The position numbers were made by a program, and so were the translations under genes. 27,012 nucleotides of DNA from Candidatus Omnitrophota bacterium (lineage in GTDB: Bacteria > Omnitrophota > Gorgyraeia > B26-G9): the NCBI GenBank assembly GCA_022013205.1, contig JAKLQT010000228.1:1-27012 (forward strand). The letters are read 5' to 3'. This document shows positions 7,936-14,135 of the stretch, in pieces. The notes under the pieces were generated by a model. It did not search any database. It saw only the letters and a list, made by a program, of their open reading frames with translations, and was not told the origin of the DNA. Each line of letters begins with the position of its first letter. Positions within the stretch are counted from its first letter, which is position 1.

Positions 7936-8571
7936 ATGAACGGCAAATTAAAATACCTGGTCGTCATAGCATTGATGATTAGTCTTACTGGATGTTCCGT
8001 TATTTTACAGAAACGAAGCCCCGGCGATTTAGATAGAATCGATGATCTGGCGGCAAAACTTAGTGAAGAACAGAAAGCGCGCGCCGAATTAATGCGGGCA
8101 AGGGATGAGCTTGAAGAAAAGCTGAAGAAGGAAATCGAAGAAAAGCAGATCCGCCTCGAAATGCTCAACAAAGGCCTTGTAATTACTTTTGTGGACGAGG
8201 TTTTATTCGATTCCGGAAAAGCTGATATAAAGAAACAAGCTTTTTCTATATTAGACAGGGTGGCAAAGGTGCTAAATGATCAGGTGCGCAACAGAAATAT
8301 TGCTATAGAAGGCCATACCGATAATCAGCCTATCAGCAAGTCCAAATGGAAATCCAATTGGGAACTCTCAACAGCCAGGTCCATAAGTGTTTTGCACTAT
8401 TTAGTTGATCAAAGAAGCTTAGCCCCGGAGAGGCTCTCCGCTGTAGGATATGGTGAATTCCAGCCTGTGCTTTCAAATGAAACTCCAGAGGGCAGGCAGC
8501 AGAACAGACGAGTTGAGATTACGATTTTACCTGAAAAAATAATAAAGAAGAAACCAGGAGAATTAAAATAA
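7936..8571 (+). CDS. OmpA/Pal-like peptidoglycan-associated lipoprotein
   Basis: The lipoprotein signal ends in LTGC (C20), so the mature protein should be anchored in the outer membrane. A charged coiled coil covers about 33-78, and an OmpA C-terminal (OmpA/Pal/MotB) domain about 85-200. The peptidoglycan-binding core is seen as GHTDN (126-130), NWELSTARS (141-149) and the terminal NRRVEI. The start is set at ATG 7936: AAGGAGG (7924-7930) lies five bases upstream, whereas the in-frame GTG at 7930 overlaps that Shine-Dalgarno. A small hairpin (GGCGA/TCGCC) sits in the gap before it. It is 4 nt from the next gene. Confidence 0.88.
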   Translation: MNGKLKYLVVIALMISLTGCSVILQKRSPGDLDRIDDLAAKLSEEQKARAELMRARDELEEKLKKEIEEKQIRLEMLNKGLVITFVDEVLFDSGKADIKKQAFSILDRVAKVLNDQVRNRNIAIEGHTDNQPISKSKWKSNWELSTARSISVLHYLVDQRSLAPERLSAVGYGEFQPVLSNETPEGRQQNRRVEITILPEKIIKKKPGELK

Positions 8572-8575
8572 GCTG

Positions 8576-9082
8576 ATGAAAGAGTCAACACTTCGCAAGC
8601 TTATTTTCCTGCTGCTGGTTGGTGTTATTATTAGTTTGCTTTGGGCAATAGGGTCAAATTCGCGAAAAAAAGTAGAACTCAAAAAAAGTGAAACCCTTGA
8701 AAGTAAACTGGACAAACTGATCCAGGCCAATACAGCTATTGTTAATGATTTAAAAGCAGCACGCAACCGTCTTGCTGCTCTGCAGTATTCCGAGCGTCTA
8801 TTAAAGAAAAGCTTGGCTATCGAGACTGAAAAGAACGAGGTGATGGAAAAAACAATAGAAAAGGCGACCAGTTCGGCTCTTGGCACAAGCAAAAGTATTG
8901 AAGAGCTGGCAGATGACACAGCGATTTTAAAAAATACAAACACAACTCTGGGAGAGGAAATCCTGACCTTAAAAGAAAAAGAGGAAGCGCTTAGATTGGA
9001 AATCGAAAAGCTGAAAGCAGAGTTAACGCAGGGACAGAAAAACCCTTATGAGAATAAGCGCGGCAGAAAAAAAAACAGGTAA
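8576..9082 (+). CDS. Membrane-anchored coiled-coil protein, unknown function
   Basis: 168 residues. One membrane helix near the N-terminus (about 8-25, preceded by basic residues) is followed by an almost continuous heptad-like, Lys/Glu/Leu-rich coiled coil (about 30-155) and a basic tail. With an N-in topology most of it would lie in the periplasm. No family is recognised. The ATG has no close Shine-Dalgarno; AGGAG at 8556-8560 is too far, so coupling to the OmpA-like gene (4-nt gap) is likely. Co-location suggests a structural envelope partner. It is the last gene before the terminator at 9142. Confidence 0.72.
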   Translation: MKESTLRKLIFLLLVGVIISLLWAIGSNSRKKVELKKSETLESKLDKLIQANTAIVNDLKAARNRLAALQYSERLLKKSLAIETEKNEVMEKTIEKATSSALGTSKSIEELADDTAILKNTNTTLGEEILTLKEKEEALRLEIEKLKAELTQGQKNPYENKRGRKKNR

Positions 9083-9141
9083 AAGATACTTCAAATAGAA
9101 ATTTTATCCGGTAATAAATTCCCTGCATTATGATTTAACAA

Positions 9142-9178
9142 AAAACCCTCGAGCTAAATTAAAAAGCCCGGGGGTTTT
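9142..9178. terminator. Bidirectional rho-independent terminator
   Basis: A 14-bp stem with one A/C mismatch (9142-9155 with 9165-9178), a 9-nt A/T loop, an AAAACCC left end and a GGGGTTTT right end. It lies between the convergent coiled-coil gene and tatA and can serve both strands: T4 follows on +, T6 on -. A smaller AGCTT/AAGCT hairpin (9182-9195) follows. Confidence 0.8.
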
Positions 9179-9227
9179 CATAGCTTTAATAAGCTGTGTT
9201 TTTAAAGCAAAATTTTTATGGCTTTAC

Positions 9228-9398
9228 TTATTTTTTCTCCTCTTCCTTAGGCTTATCCTCTGTACCGCTCATGGATTTCTTGAACTCTTTTATGCTCTGT
9301 CCGATAGAGCGGGCAATTTCAGGAAGTTTGCTGGCGCCAAAAAGCAATAAAAGTATAAATAAAATAAGTACCAGTTCCGGGACTCCGAATCTACCCAC
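9228..9398 (-). CDS. tatA: Twin-arginine translocase subunit TatA (copy 1)
   Basis: 56 residues: one N-terminal membrane helix, the FGASKLPE hinge, an amphipathic helix (IARSIGQSIKEFKKSM) and an acidic/basic tail. TatA oligomerises to form the passage for folded proteins. The start is GTG at 9398, preceded by AAGAAGGAGGT at ideal spacing. A longer reading from TTG at 9422 would put that Shine-Dalgarno inside the gene and add an atypical KKRRRYK leader. It follows tatC by about 0-10 nt and ends the - strand block just before the terminator. It could act as TatB; sequence alone does not decide. Confidence 0.88.
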   Translation of the reverse strand: MGRFGVPELVLILFILLLLFGASKLPEIARSIGQSIKEFKKSMSGTEDKPKEEEKK

Positions 9399-10128
9399 TT
9401 TGTACCTCCTTCTTTTTTTCAAAGATCTTTATCAACCATATACTCATTTCATACAAAACAATTATCGGCAGTGCCAGAAGCGTCTGATTTACCATGTCCG
9501 GGGTCGGCGTCAAAGCAGCTCCGATAATAAAGCTTCCCAGTACGGCAAAGCGCCTGAATTTACGCAAAGACGCGCAGCTGACTATTCCCAGCCTGGCTAA
9601 AAACATTAGAATAAGCGGCAGCTGGAACGTAAAACCAAAAGCAAATACCAGGCAGCCGATAAAGGATAAATACTTGCTCACTGAAATCAGCGGAAGCAGG
9701 GTTGAACTTCCGTATGAAAGAAGAAACCTGACGGCAACAGGGATAACAAGGAAATAACAGAAAACGCCTCCAAGCGTAAAAAGAATAAAGCCGGCAATGC
9801 TCATCGGCAGCACATATTTCCTTTCGTTTTGCTTTAAACCAATCTCCACGAATTTCCATATTTGGTAGAATATAAACGGCAGGGCGCAGTATAAGCCCGC
9901 AAACATCGCCAGTTTTACCTGCACCCAGAAAGCTTCCGCGGGGCTCATAAAATACAGCGTGCCTATAGAACGCGTAAGAAAGGCCATGATCTGCTCAACA
10001 AAGCTGTAGGCAAGCGCCGCGCATAGTATGATAAGAACCAAACAAAAAAGTATCCGATTGCGCAGTTCCTCCAAATGATCCATCACCGAAAGAGGTTTAT
10101 CTATTAGGGATGGAAGCACCTTATCCAA
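9391..10128 (-). CDS. tatC: Sec-independent translocase protein TatC
   Basis: Multi-spanning receptor of the Tat system that binds twin-arginine signal peptides. Six membrane helices are visible, with the hallmark MDHLEELRNRI near the start (from residue 16) and the SPAEAF motif followed by a long hydrophobic series. 245 residues from TTG 10128, which overlaps the end of the upstream tatA by 8 nt. Starting at the ATG of MDHLEEL (residue 16) would also fit the family but has no ribosome-binding site. The terminal codons overlap the region just before tatA copy 1, so the three genes look translationally coupled. Confidence 0.93.
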   Translation of the reverse strand: MDKVLPSLIDKPLSVMDHLEELRNRILFCLVLIILCAALAYSFVEQIMAFLTRSIGTLYFMSPAEAFWVQVKLAMFAGLYCALPFIFYQIWKFVEIGLKQNERKYVLPMSIAGFILFTLGGVFCYFLVIPVAVRFLLSYGSSTLLPLISVSKYLSFIGCLVFAFGFTFQLPLILMFLARLGIVSCASLRKFRRFAVLGSFIIGAALTPTPDMVNQTLLALPIIVLYEMSIWLIKIFEKKKEVQSG

Positions 10129-10369
10129 GCAAGCCCTTCCCTTCTTTCTTAAGCTCTTCCTCGTTTTCCTTAAGCTTTTCTTCTACTTCTTTGACTATCT
10201 CATGGGAAGGCTCATGGTTCATAACCTCACGAAAATCATCCGCTGCCTTTTTAAATTCACGCATTGCCTTACCCAGCATCCGCCCAGCCTCAGGAAGTTT
10301 ACGCGGGCCAAAAATAAGCAGGGCAACAACAAACACTAAAATTAATTCAGGCATTCCTATGCTAAACAT
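10121..10369 (-). CDS. Twin-arginine translocase TatA/TatB-like subunit (copy 2)
   Basis: 82 residues. The N-terminal membrane helix begins MFSIGMPELILVFVVALLI, then comes the FGPRKLPE hinge, an amphipathic helix and a long Glu/Lys-rich tail. The longer tail makes it the better TatB candidate of the two paralogs, but the FG..KLPE hinge is TatA-like. ATG at 10369 with GAGGA upstream. It lies 15 nt after hemL and overlaps tatC by 8 nt, so hemL-tat cotranscription is likely. Confidence 0.88.
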   Translation of the reverse strand: MFSIGMPELILVFVVALLIFGPRKLPEAGRMLGKAMREFKKAADDFREVMNHEPSHEIVKEVEEKLKENEEELKKEGKGLLG

Positions 10370-10384
10370 TCATTAGTCCTCTAA

Positions 10385-11677
10385 TTATATATCCGTTATT
10401 ATTCTGTTAAACGCCTCTATAGTATATTCTATATCTTTTTTCGTGTGCGCAAAAGATAAAAAATTAGCCTCAAATTGAGACGGCGCGAAATAGACCCCCT
10501 CTGAAAGCATTTTAGAAAAATAGTTCGCGTATTTTTCCGTATCCGATCGATAGGCAGAACTATAATCTGAAACATTTTTATTTGTAAAAAATACCGTAAA
10601 CATGGAGCAAAAACGGTTTACGGTTATTTTCTTTTTTTTAGCTTTTGCTATTTTTTTCATGTCAGTACATAGTTCTTCGCATAATAAATTTATCTTTTTA
10701 TAATCGGTTTTTTTTAATATCCGCAAAGTCTTCAACCCGCAAGCAACCGCGACAGGATTGCCTGAGAGCGTACCGGCCTGATACATGCTCCCTGATGGTG
10801 CCGCGCAATCCATTATTTTTTTACTTGCCCCATAAGCTCCTATGGGCATTCCCCCGCCGATGATTTTACCAAGACAAGTGATATCCGGTTTTATTTTAAG
10901 CAGGTTTTGCGCCCCGCCGAAGCAAAAACGGAATCCAGTAATTACTTCATCAAAGATAAGCAATATCCCGTACTGCCGGGTTATGGTTCTTACTTTTTGA
11001 AGGAATTTATTCAAGGGTGCTGCTACCCCCATATTTCCGCATACAGGCTCTATAATAACCGCCGCGATATTCTTATGCCCGGCAGCTATCACTGCTTTTA
11101 CTTTTTCAATATCGTTAAACGGCAAGACAATCGTATCCCGCGCAGAGCCTCGCGGCACACCGCTGCTTGTCGGTACACCGAACGCAGCTGCCCCGCTGCC
11201 TGCTTTTACCAAAAGCCCATCGCTGTGGCCGTGATAAGCACCCTCGAACTTGATAATCTTATCTTTTCCAGTATAGCTGCGCGCGAGCCTTATCGCGCTC
11301 ATCGCGGCCTCAGTCCCTGAATTAACCAGCCGCAAACTTTGCATGCCCGGTATAGCGCTTTTTATCAGCCGCGCGATCTCGTTCTCCGCGACTGTCGGCG
11401 CGCCAAAGCTTGTACCCGCTCGAGCCGCCTTTACAATACTATTTATTACCTGTTTATGCGCATGGCCAAGTATCAGCGGCCCCCAGCTTAAGACATAATC
11501 AATATATGAATTACCATCCACATCATATATCTTCGAGCCTTTGCCCCATTTAATAAAAACAGGATTTCCGCCTACCGCGTTAAAAGCGCGCACCGGGCTA
11601 TTAACCCCTGCAGGCATAAGAGATAGTGCTTCCTTATAATATTTCTCCGATTTTTTCCTAATGTTCTTTTTAATCAT
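10385..11677 (-). CDS. hemL: Glutamate-1-semialdehyde 2,1-aminomutase
   Basis: PLP enzyme that converts glutamate-1-semialdehyde to 5-aminolevulinate, the first dedicated tetrapyrrole precursor in the C5 pathway. It has PAGVNSPVRAF at the N-terminus, the PLP aspartate D243 (in FDEVITGFR) and the Schiff-base lysine K271 (in CLGKIIGGG). The 430-residue length is normal. The ATG has an AGGA about nine bases upstream; a TATTAT (11691-11696) could be a -10 box. The partner hemA (glutamyl-tRNA reductase) is not in the window. A 475-bp gene-free gap separates it from the ahb genes transcribed before it, so it may have its own promoter. Confidence 0.96.
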   Translation of the reverse strand: MIKKNIRKKSEKYYKEALSLMPAGVNSPVRAFNAVGGNPVFIKWGKGSKIYDVDGNSYIDYVLSWGPLILGHAHKQVINSIVKAARAGTSFGAPTVAENEIARLIKSAIPGMQSLRLVNSGTEAAMSAIRLARSYTGKDKIIKFEGAYHGHSDGLLVKAGSGAAAFGVPTSSGVPRGSARDTIVLPFNDIEKVKAVIAAGHKNIAAVIIEPVCGNMGVAAPLNKFLQKVRTITRQYGILLIFDEVITGFRFCFGGAQNLLKIKPDITCLGKIIGGGMPIGAYGASKKIMDCAAPSGSMYQAGTLSGNPVAVACGLKTLRILKKTDYKKINLLCEELCTDMKKIAKAKKKKITVNRFCSMFTVFFTNKNVSDYSSAYRSDTEKYANYFSKMLSEGVYFAPSQFEANFLSFAHTKKDIEYTIEAFNRIITDI

Positions 11678-11730
11678 CTGTCTTGTCCTATAATACCGAA
11701 TAAACTATCTTATTTAAGCTTCACATCAGG

Positions 11731-11770
11731 ATCCCGAAGCAATACCACATAAAGAAACTTCATTCGGGAT
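11731..11770. repeat. Inverted repeat upstream of hemL
   Basis: ATCCCGAA (11731-11738) and TTCGGGAT (11763-11770) are perfect inverted arms around a 24-nt spacer. GAAGC (11736-11740) can alternatively pair with GCTTC (11718-11722). It would be in the hemL upstream region; its role is unknown. Confidence 0.55.
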
Positions 11771-11864
11771 AGTTGACCCTTTAAACACAGATAATCTAAT
11801 TAACCGCCCGCTTCGCTTGATAAATGCTGATTAACGCAGATACCAAATGCTATTTCCGGAAAAT

Positions 11865-11993
11865 CATATGCTTATTTGTGGCTGCGCTCCAGCCGCATGC
11901 CTTCACCAAACCAATAATCAGTAAGGAAAATGTATTTTCCTTCTGAACTTGGCTTGTGAAGGCCTAACTTGACAATGTCAAGTTAAGCATATG
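11865..11993. repeat. 129-bp cloverleaf-like palindromic element
   Basis: The outer arms CATATGCTTA (11865-11874) and TAAGCATATG (11984-11993) are perfect inverted repeats; AAA/TTT just outside extend them past a T/T mismatch. Inside are three hairpins. TGTGGCTG/CAGCCGCA is at 11877-11897. A long arm lies at 11899-11963 (GCCTTCAC/GTGAAGGC base, then CCAA/TTGG, CAG/CTG and a 9-bp tip around AAGGAAAAT). AACTTGAC/GTCAAGTT is at 11966-11984. Together they give a four-way junction. It may be a non-autonomous mobile element or a structured RNA; neither is established. Confidence 0.6.
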
Positions 11994-11999
11994 TTTTAC

Positions 12000-12029
12000 A
12001 TCCGCGTTTATCTGCGTCTATCTGCGGTT
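12000..12029. repeat. Three 10-bp units of ATCYGCGKYT type
   Basis: ATCCGCGTTT, ATCTGCGTCT and ATCTGCGGTT are in tandem, followed by AATTC. Related degenerate copies lie inverted at 11786-11842 and direct at 15313-15356, suggesting a dispersed intergenic repeat family. Confidence 0.6.
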
Positions 12030-12073
12030 AATTCATTTTTTTGTCAACCTTTTTCAGGATAACACACTCGCAA

Positions 12074-12101
12074 CTTTTACCTTTTACCTTTTTACTTTTT
12101 A
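12074..12101. repeat. Four 7-bp pyrimidine-rich tandem units
   Basis: CTTTTAC twice, then CTTTTTA twice (12074-12101). A short simple repeat downstream of ahbB on the - strand; probably replication slippage. Confidence 0.55.
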
Positions 12102-12152
12102 CTTAAAACTGCGTCTCTCGTCCGTCGGTATTTTTTCGCCAACCGCTTTTCG

Positions 12153-12620
12153 CTATACGCTGTAAACCGGGCTTGTTTTTTTAAATTTTTTTAACGTAAA
12201 CAGCATTTTATAATCATCAACTTCGCATTTTTTTGCTATTGATTTAATTGTCTTGCAGCACTCTGATTTAGTTTTTGCGTGCACCATAGTATAAAAATTA
12301 TACGGCCAATCGCGTTTACTCACCCGCCAATAACAATGGCTTATGCCTGGCTCTTGAGCGCAAAGTTTTCCTATTTTTTCAATTTTTCCCTCAGGAACTC
12401 TCCATACACACATGCAATTTGCCTTTAAACCAACCATGTCATGGCTTAAAAGCGCGCCTAATCTACGGATATAGCCTCTTTTTTTAAGCAAAGCTATTTT
12501 TTCTGCTATTTTATCCTCATCAATATTCAGCTCCTTAGCAAGGCCTGCGTAAGGAGAACTGTTAAGAGGCAAATCACCCTGTATAAAATTTAATATTTGT
12601 TTTTCTATTTTAGTCAGCAT
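12153..12620 (-). CDS. ahbB: Siroheme decarboxylase subunit, AhbB-like
   Basis: Lrp/AsnC-derived protein: an HTH-like N-terminal part (about 4-56, ending KKRGYIRRLGALLS) and an AsnC-like ligand-binding part. The segment SHCYWRV (94-100) and WPYNFYTMVHA (105-115) are typical of AhbB/NirDLGH proteins, which decarboxylate siroheme to 12,18-didecarboxysiroheme together with AhbA. It should act as an enzyme, not a regulator. The start is set at ATG 12620 (155 residues), which fits the family's N-terminus; TTG 12635 is an alternative with no better ribosome site. The gene follows ahbA by 4-19 nt. Its TAG lies at the edge of a repeat-like stretch. Confidence 0.82.
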   Translation of the reverse strand: MLTKIEKQILNFIQGDLPLNSSPYAGLAKELNIDEDKIAEKIALLKKRGYIRRLGALLSHDMVGLKANCMCVWRVPEGKIEKIGKLCAQEPGISHCYWRVSKRDWPYNFYTMVHAKTKSECCKTIKSIAKKCEVDDYKMLFTLKKFKKTSPVYSV

Positions 12621-12639
12621 TACTTTTGCGCCCAATCAG

Positions 12640-13095
12640 CTAAAACCTGAACTCAGCATTAATTTTAAATGTTCTTTTTGCCGGCAGGCTCAACACATCG
12701 ACAACCCCCCTGCGTTTTTTAAAAACGCGTATAAAATCTTCAATCTCTTTTTTGGTTTTCGCGCTGAACGTAAACCAGACATTATATTTCGCGCCTCTCA
12801 GATAATTATGCGTTACATTCTCACGCGTGTTTATAAAAGCAATATTTCTGCTCATAAACGCCTTTTCCATCCTCGCGGCCACAAGCGTGCTTTTATAGCC
12901 AAGACGCGCGGCCGAAACAACCGCTCCTATCCTGCGCACATAACCTTTTCTTTTTAATAGTTTAATCTCGGCAATAAGCGCAGTCTCATCCATGCCAAGC
13001 TTATCGGCCAGCGCCTGATAAGGATTTTTAGTCAGGGGAAAATCAGACTGTAATGTTTTGAGAATTTTCAGAATTAGTTTTTGTTTTCGGTTCAT
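12640..13095 (-). CDS. ahbA: Siroheme decarboxylase subunit, AhbA-like
   Basis: Paralog of the neighbouring AhbB-like gene with the same plan: HTH-like part (about 5-58, KRKGYVRRIGAVVS) and AsnC-like part with THNYLRGAKYNVWFTF (95-110), the AhbA pattern. With AhbB it removes two acetate carboxyls of siroheme in the alternative heme pathway. The start is set at ATG 13095 (151 residues), because the reading from 13203 adds a leader encoded wholly inside the upstream radical SAM gene in another frame. Even so, it overlaps that gene by 53 nt, implying tight translational coupling. No Shine-Dalgarno is visible. Confidence 0.82.
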   Translation of the reverse strand: MNRKQKLILKILKTLQSDFPLTKNPYQALADKLGMDETALIAEIKLLKRKGYVRRIGAVVSAARLGYKSTLVAARMEKAFMSRNIAFINTRENVTHNYLRGAKYNVWFTFSAKTKKEIEDFIRVFKKRRGVVDVLSLPAKRTFKINAEFRF

Positions 13096-14071
13096 AATCG
13101 CAATTTGGATCTTCTGCCAGATAATCTCCTGCGGATTGATGAAACGCAGCAGCGCGGCAGCCGGAGCACAGGGTTTTAAACTCACATATTCCGCATTTAC
13201 CATTAAGCTTCAGGCTTCGTAAATCCTCAAACACCTTATTTTCCTGCCAGATCTTTTTAAACCCGCCATCATCCCGGACATTTCCCAGGTTTATCGGCAT
13301 ATAAGGGCACGGGTGTACCTCACCGTTAGGAAGAACACAGGCATAGCTTATTCCGGCAAGGCAGCCTTTTTCAAAACGTGTCTTAATATTTTTTTCTTTG
13401 GCAATGCGCATGAACTGAGGGGCGCATACAGGTTTTAGTTCAAGAGTTACGGTTTTCTGCTTCTGGAGAATTTCCTCAATCAACCGCTCATACTCTCGCG
13501 CGCTGGGGATAACATCATCAATCTCATTGCCTCTGCCTGTGGGCACAAGGAAAAATATATGATGCGCGCGCGCGCCGATATTTTGCGCGAAATCTGTAAT
13601 AGTTAAGATCTCGTTAATATTTTTTTTGGTAACTGTAGTATGCACCTGAAACTCAATGCCGGCTTTCTTGGCATTTCCCATCCCCCACACCGCCTGTTTC
13701 CATGCTCCATCAAGGCAGCGGAATTTATCATGTTTTTTTTCATCAACAGAATCAATACTGATGCCCAGGCGTTTTAATCCTGCCTGCTTAAGGCGCCCGG
13801 CACATTCTTCATCAATAAGCGTACCGTTTGTACCTAAAACGCTTATTAAACCTGATTCCCGCGCAAAAGGGATCCACTGAAAAAGTTCTTCTCTTAAAAC
13901 AGGTTCTCCTCCGGAAAAGATAATCATACGGAAATTAAGGTCTTTAAGCTCTATTAGGAGCTTTTTCCCCTCAAGCAGGTTAAGTTCATCATGTGCCGCT
14001 AATCCGGCATCACGATAACAATGTTCGCATTTTAAATTGCATGCTTTGGTAATATTCCAGGAAATCAACAC
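13043..14071 (-). CDS. ahbD: Radical SAM/SPASM heme-synthesis protein, AhbD-like
   Basis: 342 residues. The radical SAM cluster is C11-x3-C15-x2-C18 (CNLKCEHC), followed by FSGGEP (52-57). The C-terminal SPASM region has C216, C237, C245, C255, C293, C296, C302, C305 and C324 for auxiliary Fe-S clusters. The middle signature HHIFFLVPTGRG (170-181) and late CSGCRAAAF...GDYLAEDPNC resemble AhbD, which turns Fe-coproporphyrin III into heme b by oxidative decarboxylation. AhbC or NirJ (the previous step or heme d1) remains possible. Start GTG 14071 with AAGGA upstream. It leads ahbA and ahbB; hemB is 64 nt upstream. No second radical SAM gene lies in the window. Confidence 0.75.
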   Translation of the reverse strand: MLISWNITKACNLKCEHCYRDAGLAAHDELNLLEGKKLLIELKDLNFRMIIFSGGEPVLREELFQWIPFARESGLISVLGTNGTLIDEECAGRLKQAGLKRLGISIDSVDEKKHDKFRCLDGAWKQAVWGMGNAKKAGIEFQVHTTVTKKNINEILTITDFAQNIGARAHHIFFLVPTGRGNEIDDVIPSAREYERLIEEILQKQKTVTLELKPVCAPQFMRIAKEKNIKTRFEKGCLAGISYACVLPNGEVHPCPYMPINLGNVRDDGGFKKIWQENKVFEDLRSLKLNGKCGICEFKTLCSGCRAAAFHQSAGDYLAEDPNCDYEPKTKTNSENSQNITV

Positions 14072-14135
14072 ATTTATATTCCTTGCAGTAACCAGTTACC
14101 GGTTTGCCAGTCAAAAAACGCATAACAGCTGATAA

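Larger units (their letters stand above)
11678..12152. other. 475-bp gene-free region rich in palindromes and repeats
   Basis: No credible ORF. From left to right it holds an 8-bp inverted repeat with a 24-nt loop (11731-11770), degenerate inverted copies of an ATCTGCG-type motif (11786-11842), a cloverleaf-like palindromic element (11865-11993), three 10-bp direct units (12000-12029), four 7-bp pyrimidine-rich units (12074-12101), and a GCGGTT-containing stretch adjoining the ahbB stop. This density is unusual for the window. Confidence 0.8.

Noticed and set aside
9196..9600. 134-residue + strand ORF opposite the tat genes
   Set aside because: It runs antisense to tatA and tatC, which have clear family motifs; its composition is that of a reverse-complement shadow.
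11956..11993. Integron attC-like core sites (GCCTAAC and GTTAAGC) in the cloverleaf element
   Set aside because: The two cores match RYYYAAC and GTTRRRY but are only about 14 bp apart. No L boxes, integrase gene or cassette array is present, so it is better explained as part of the hairpin arm.
13096..13203. Longer ahbA reading starting at 13203
   Set aside because: The added 36 residues are encoded within the radical SAM gene in another frame, and family members start near the MNRKQKL segment.
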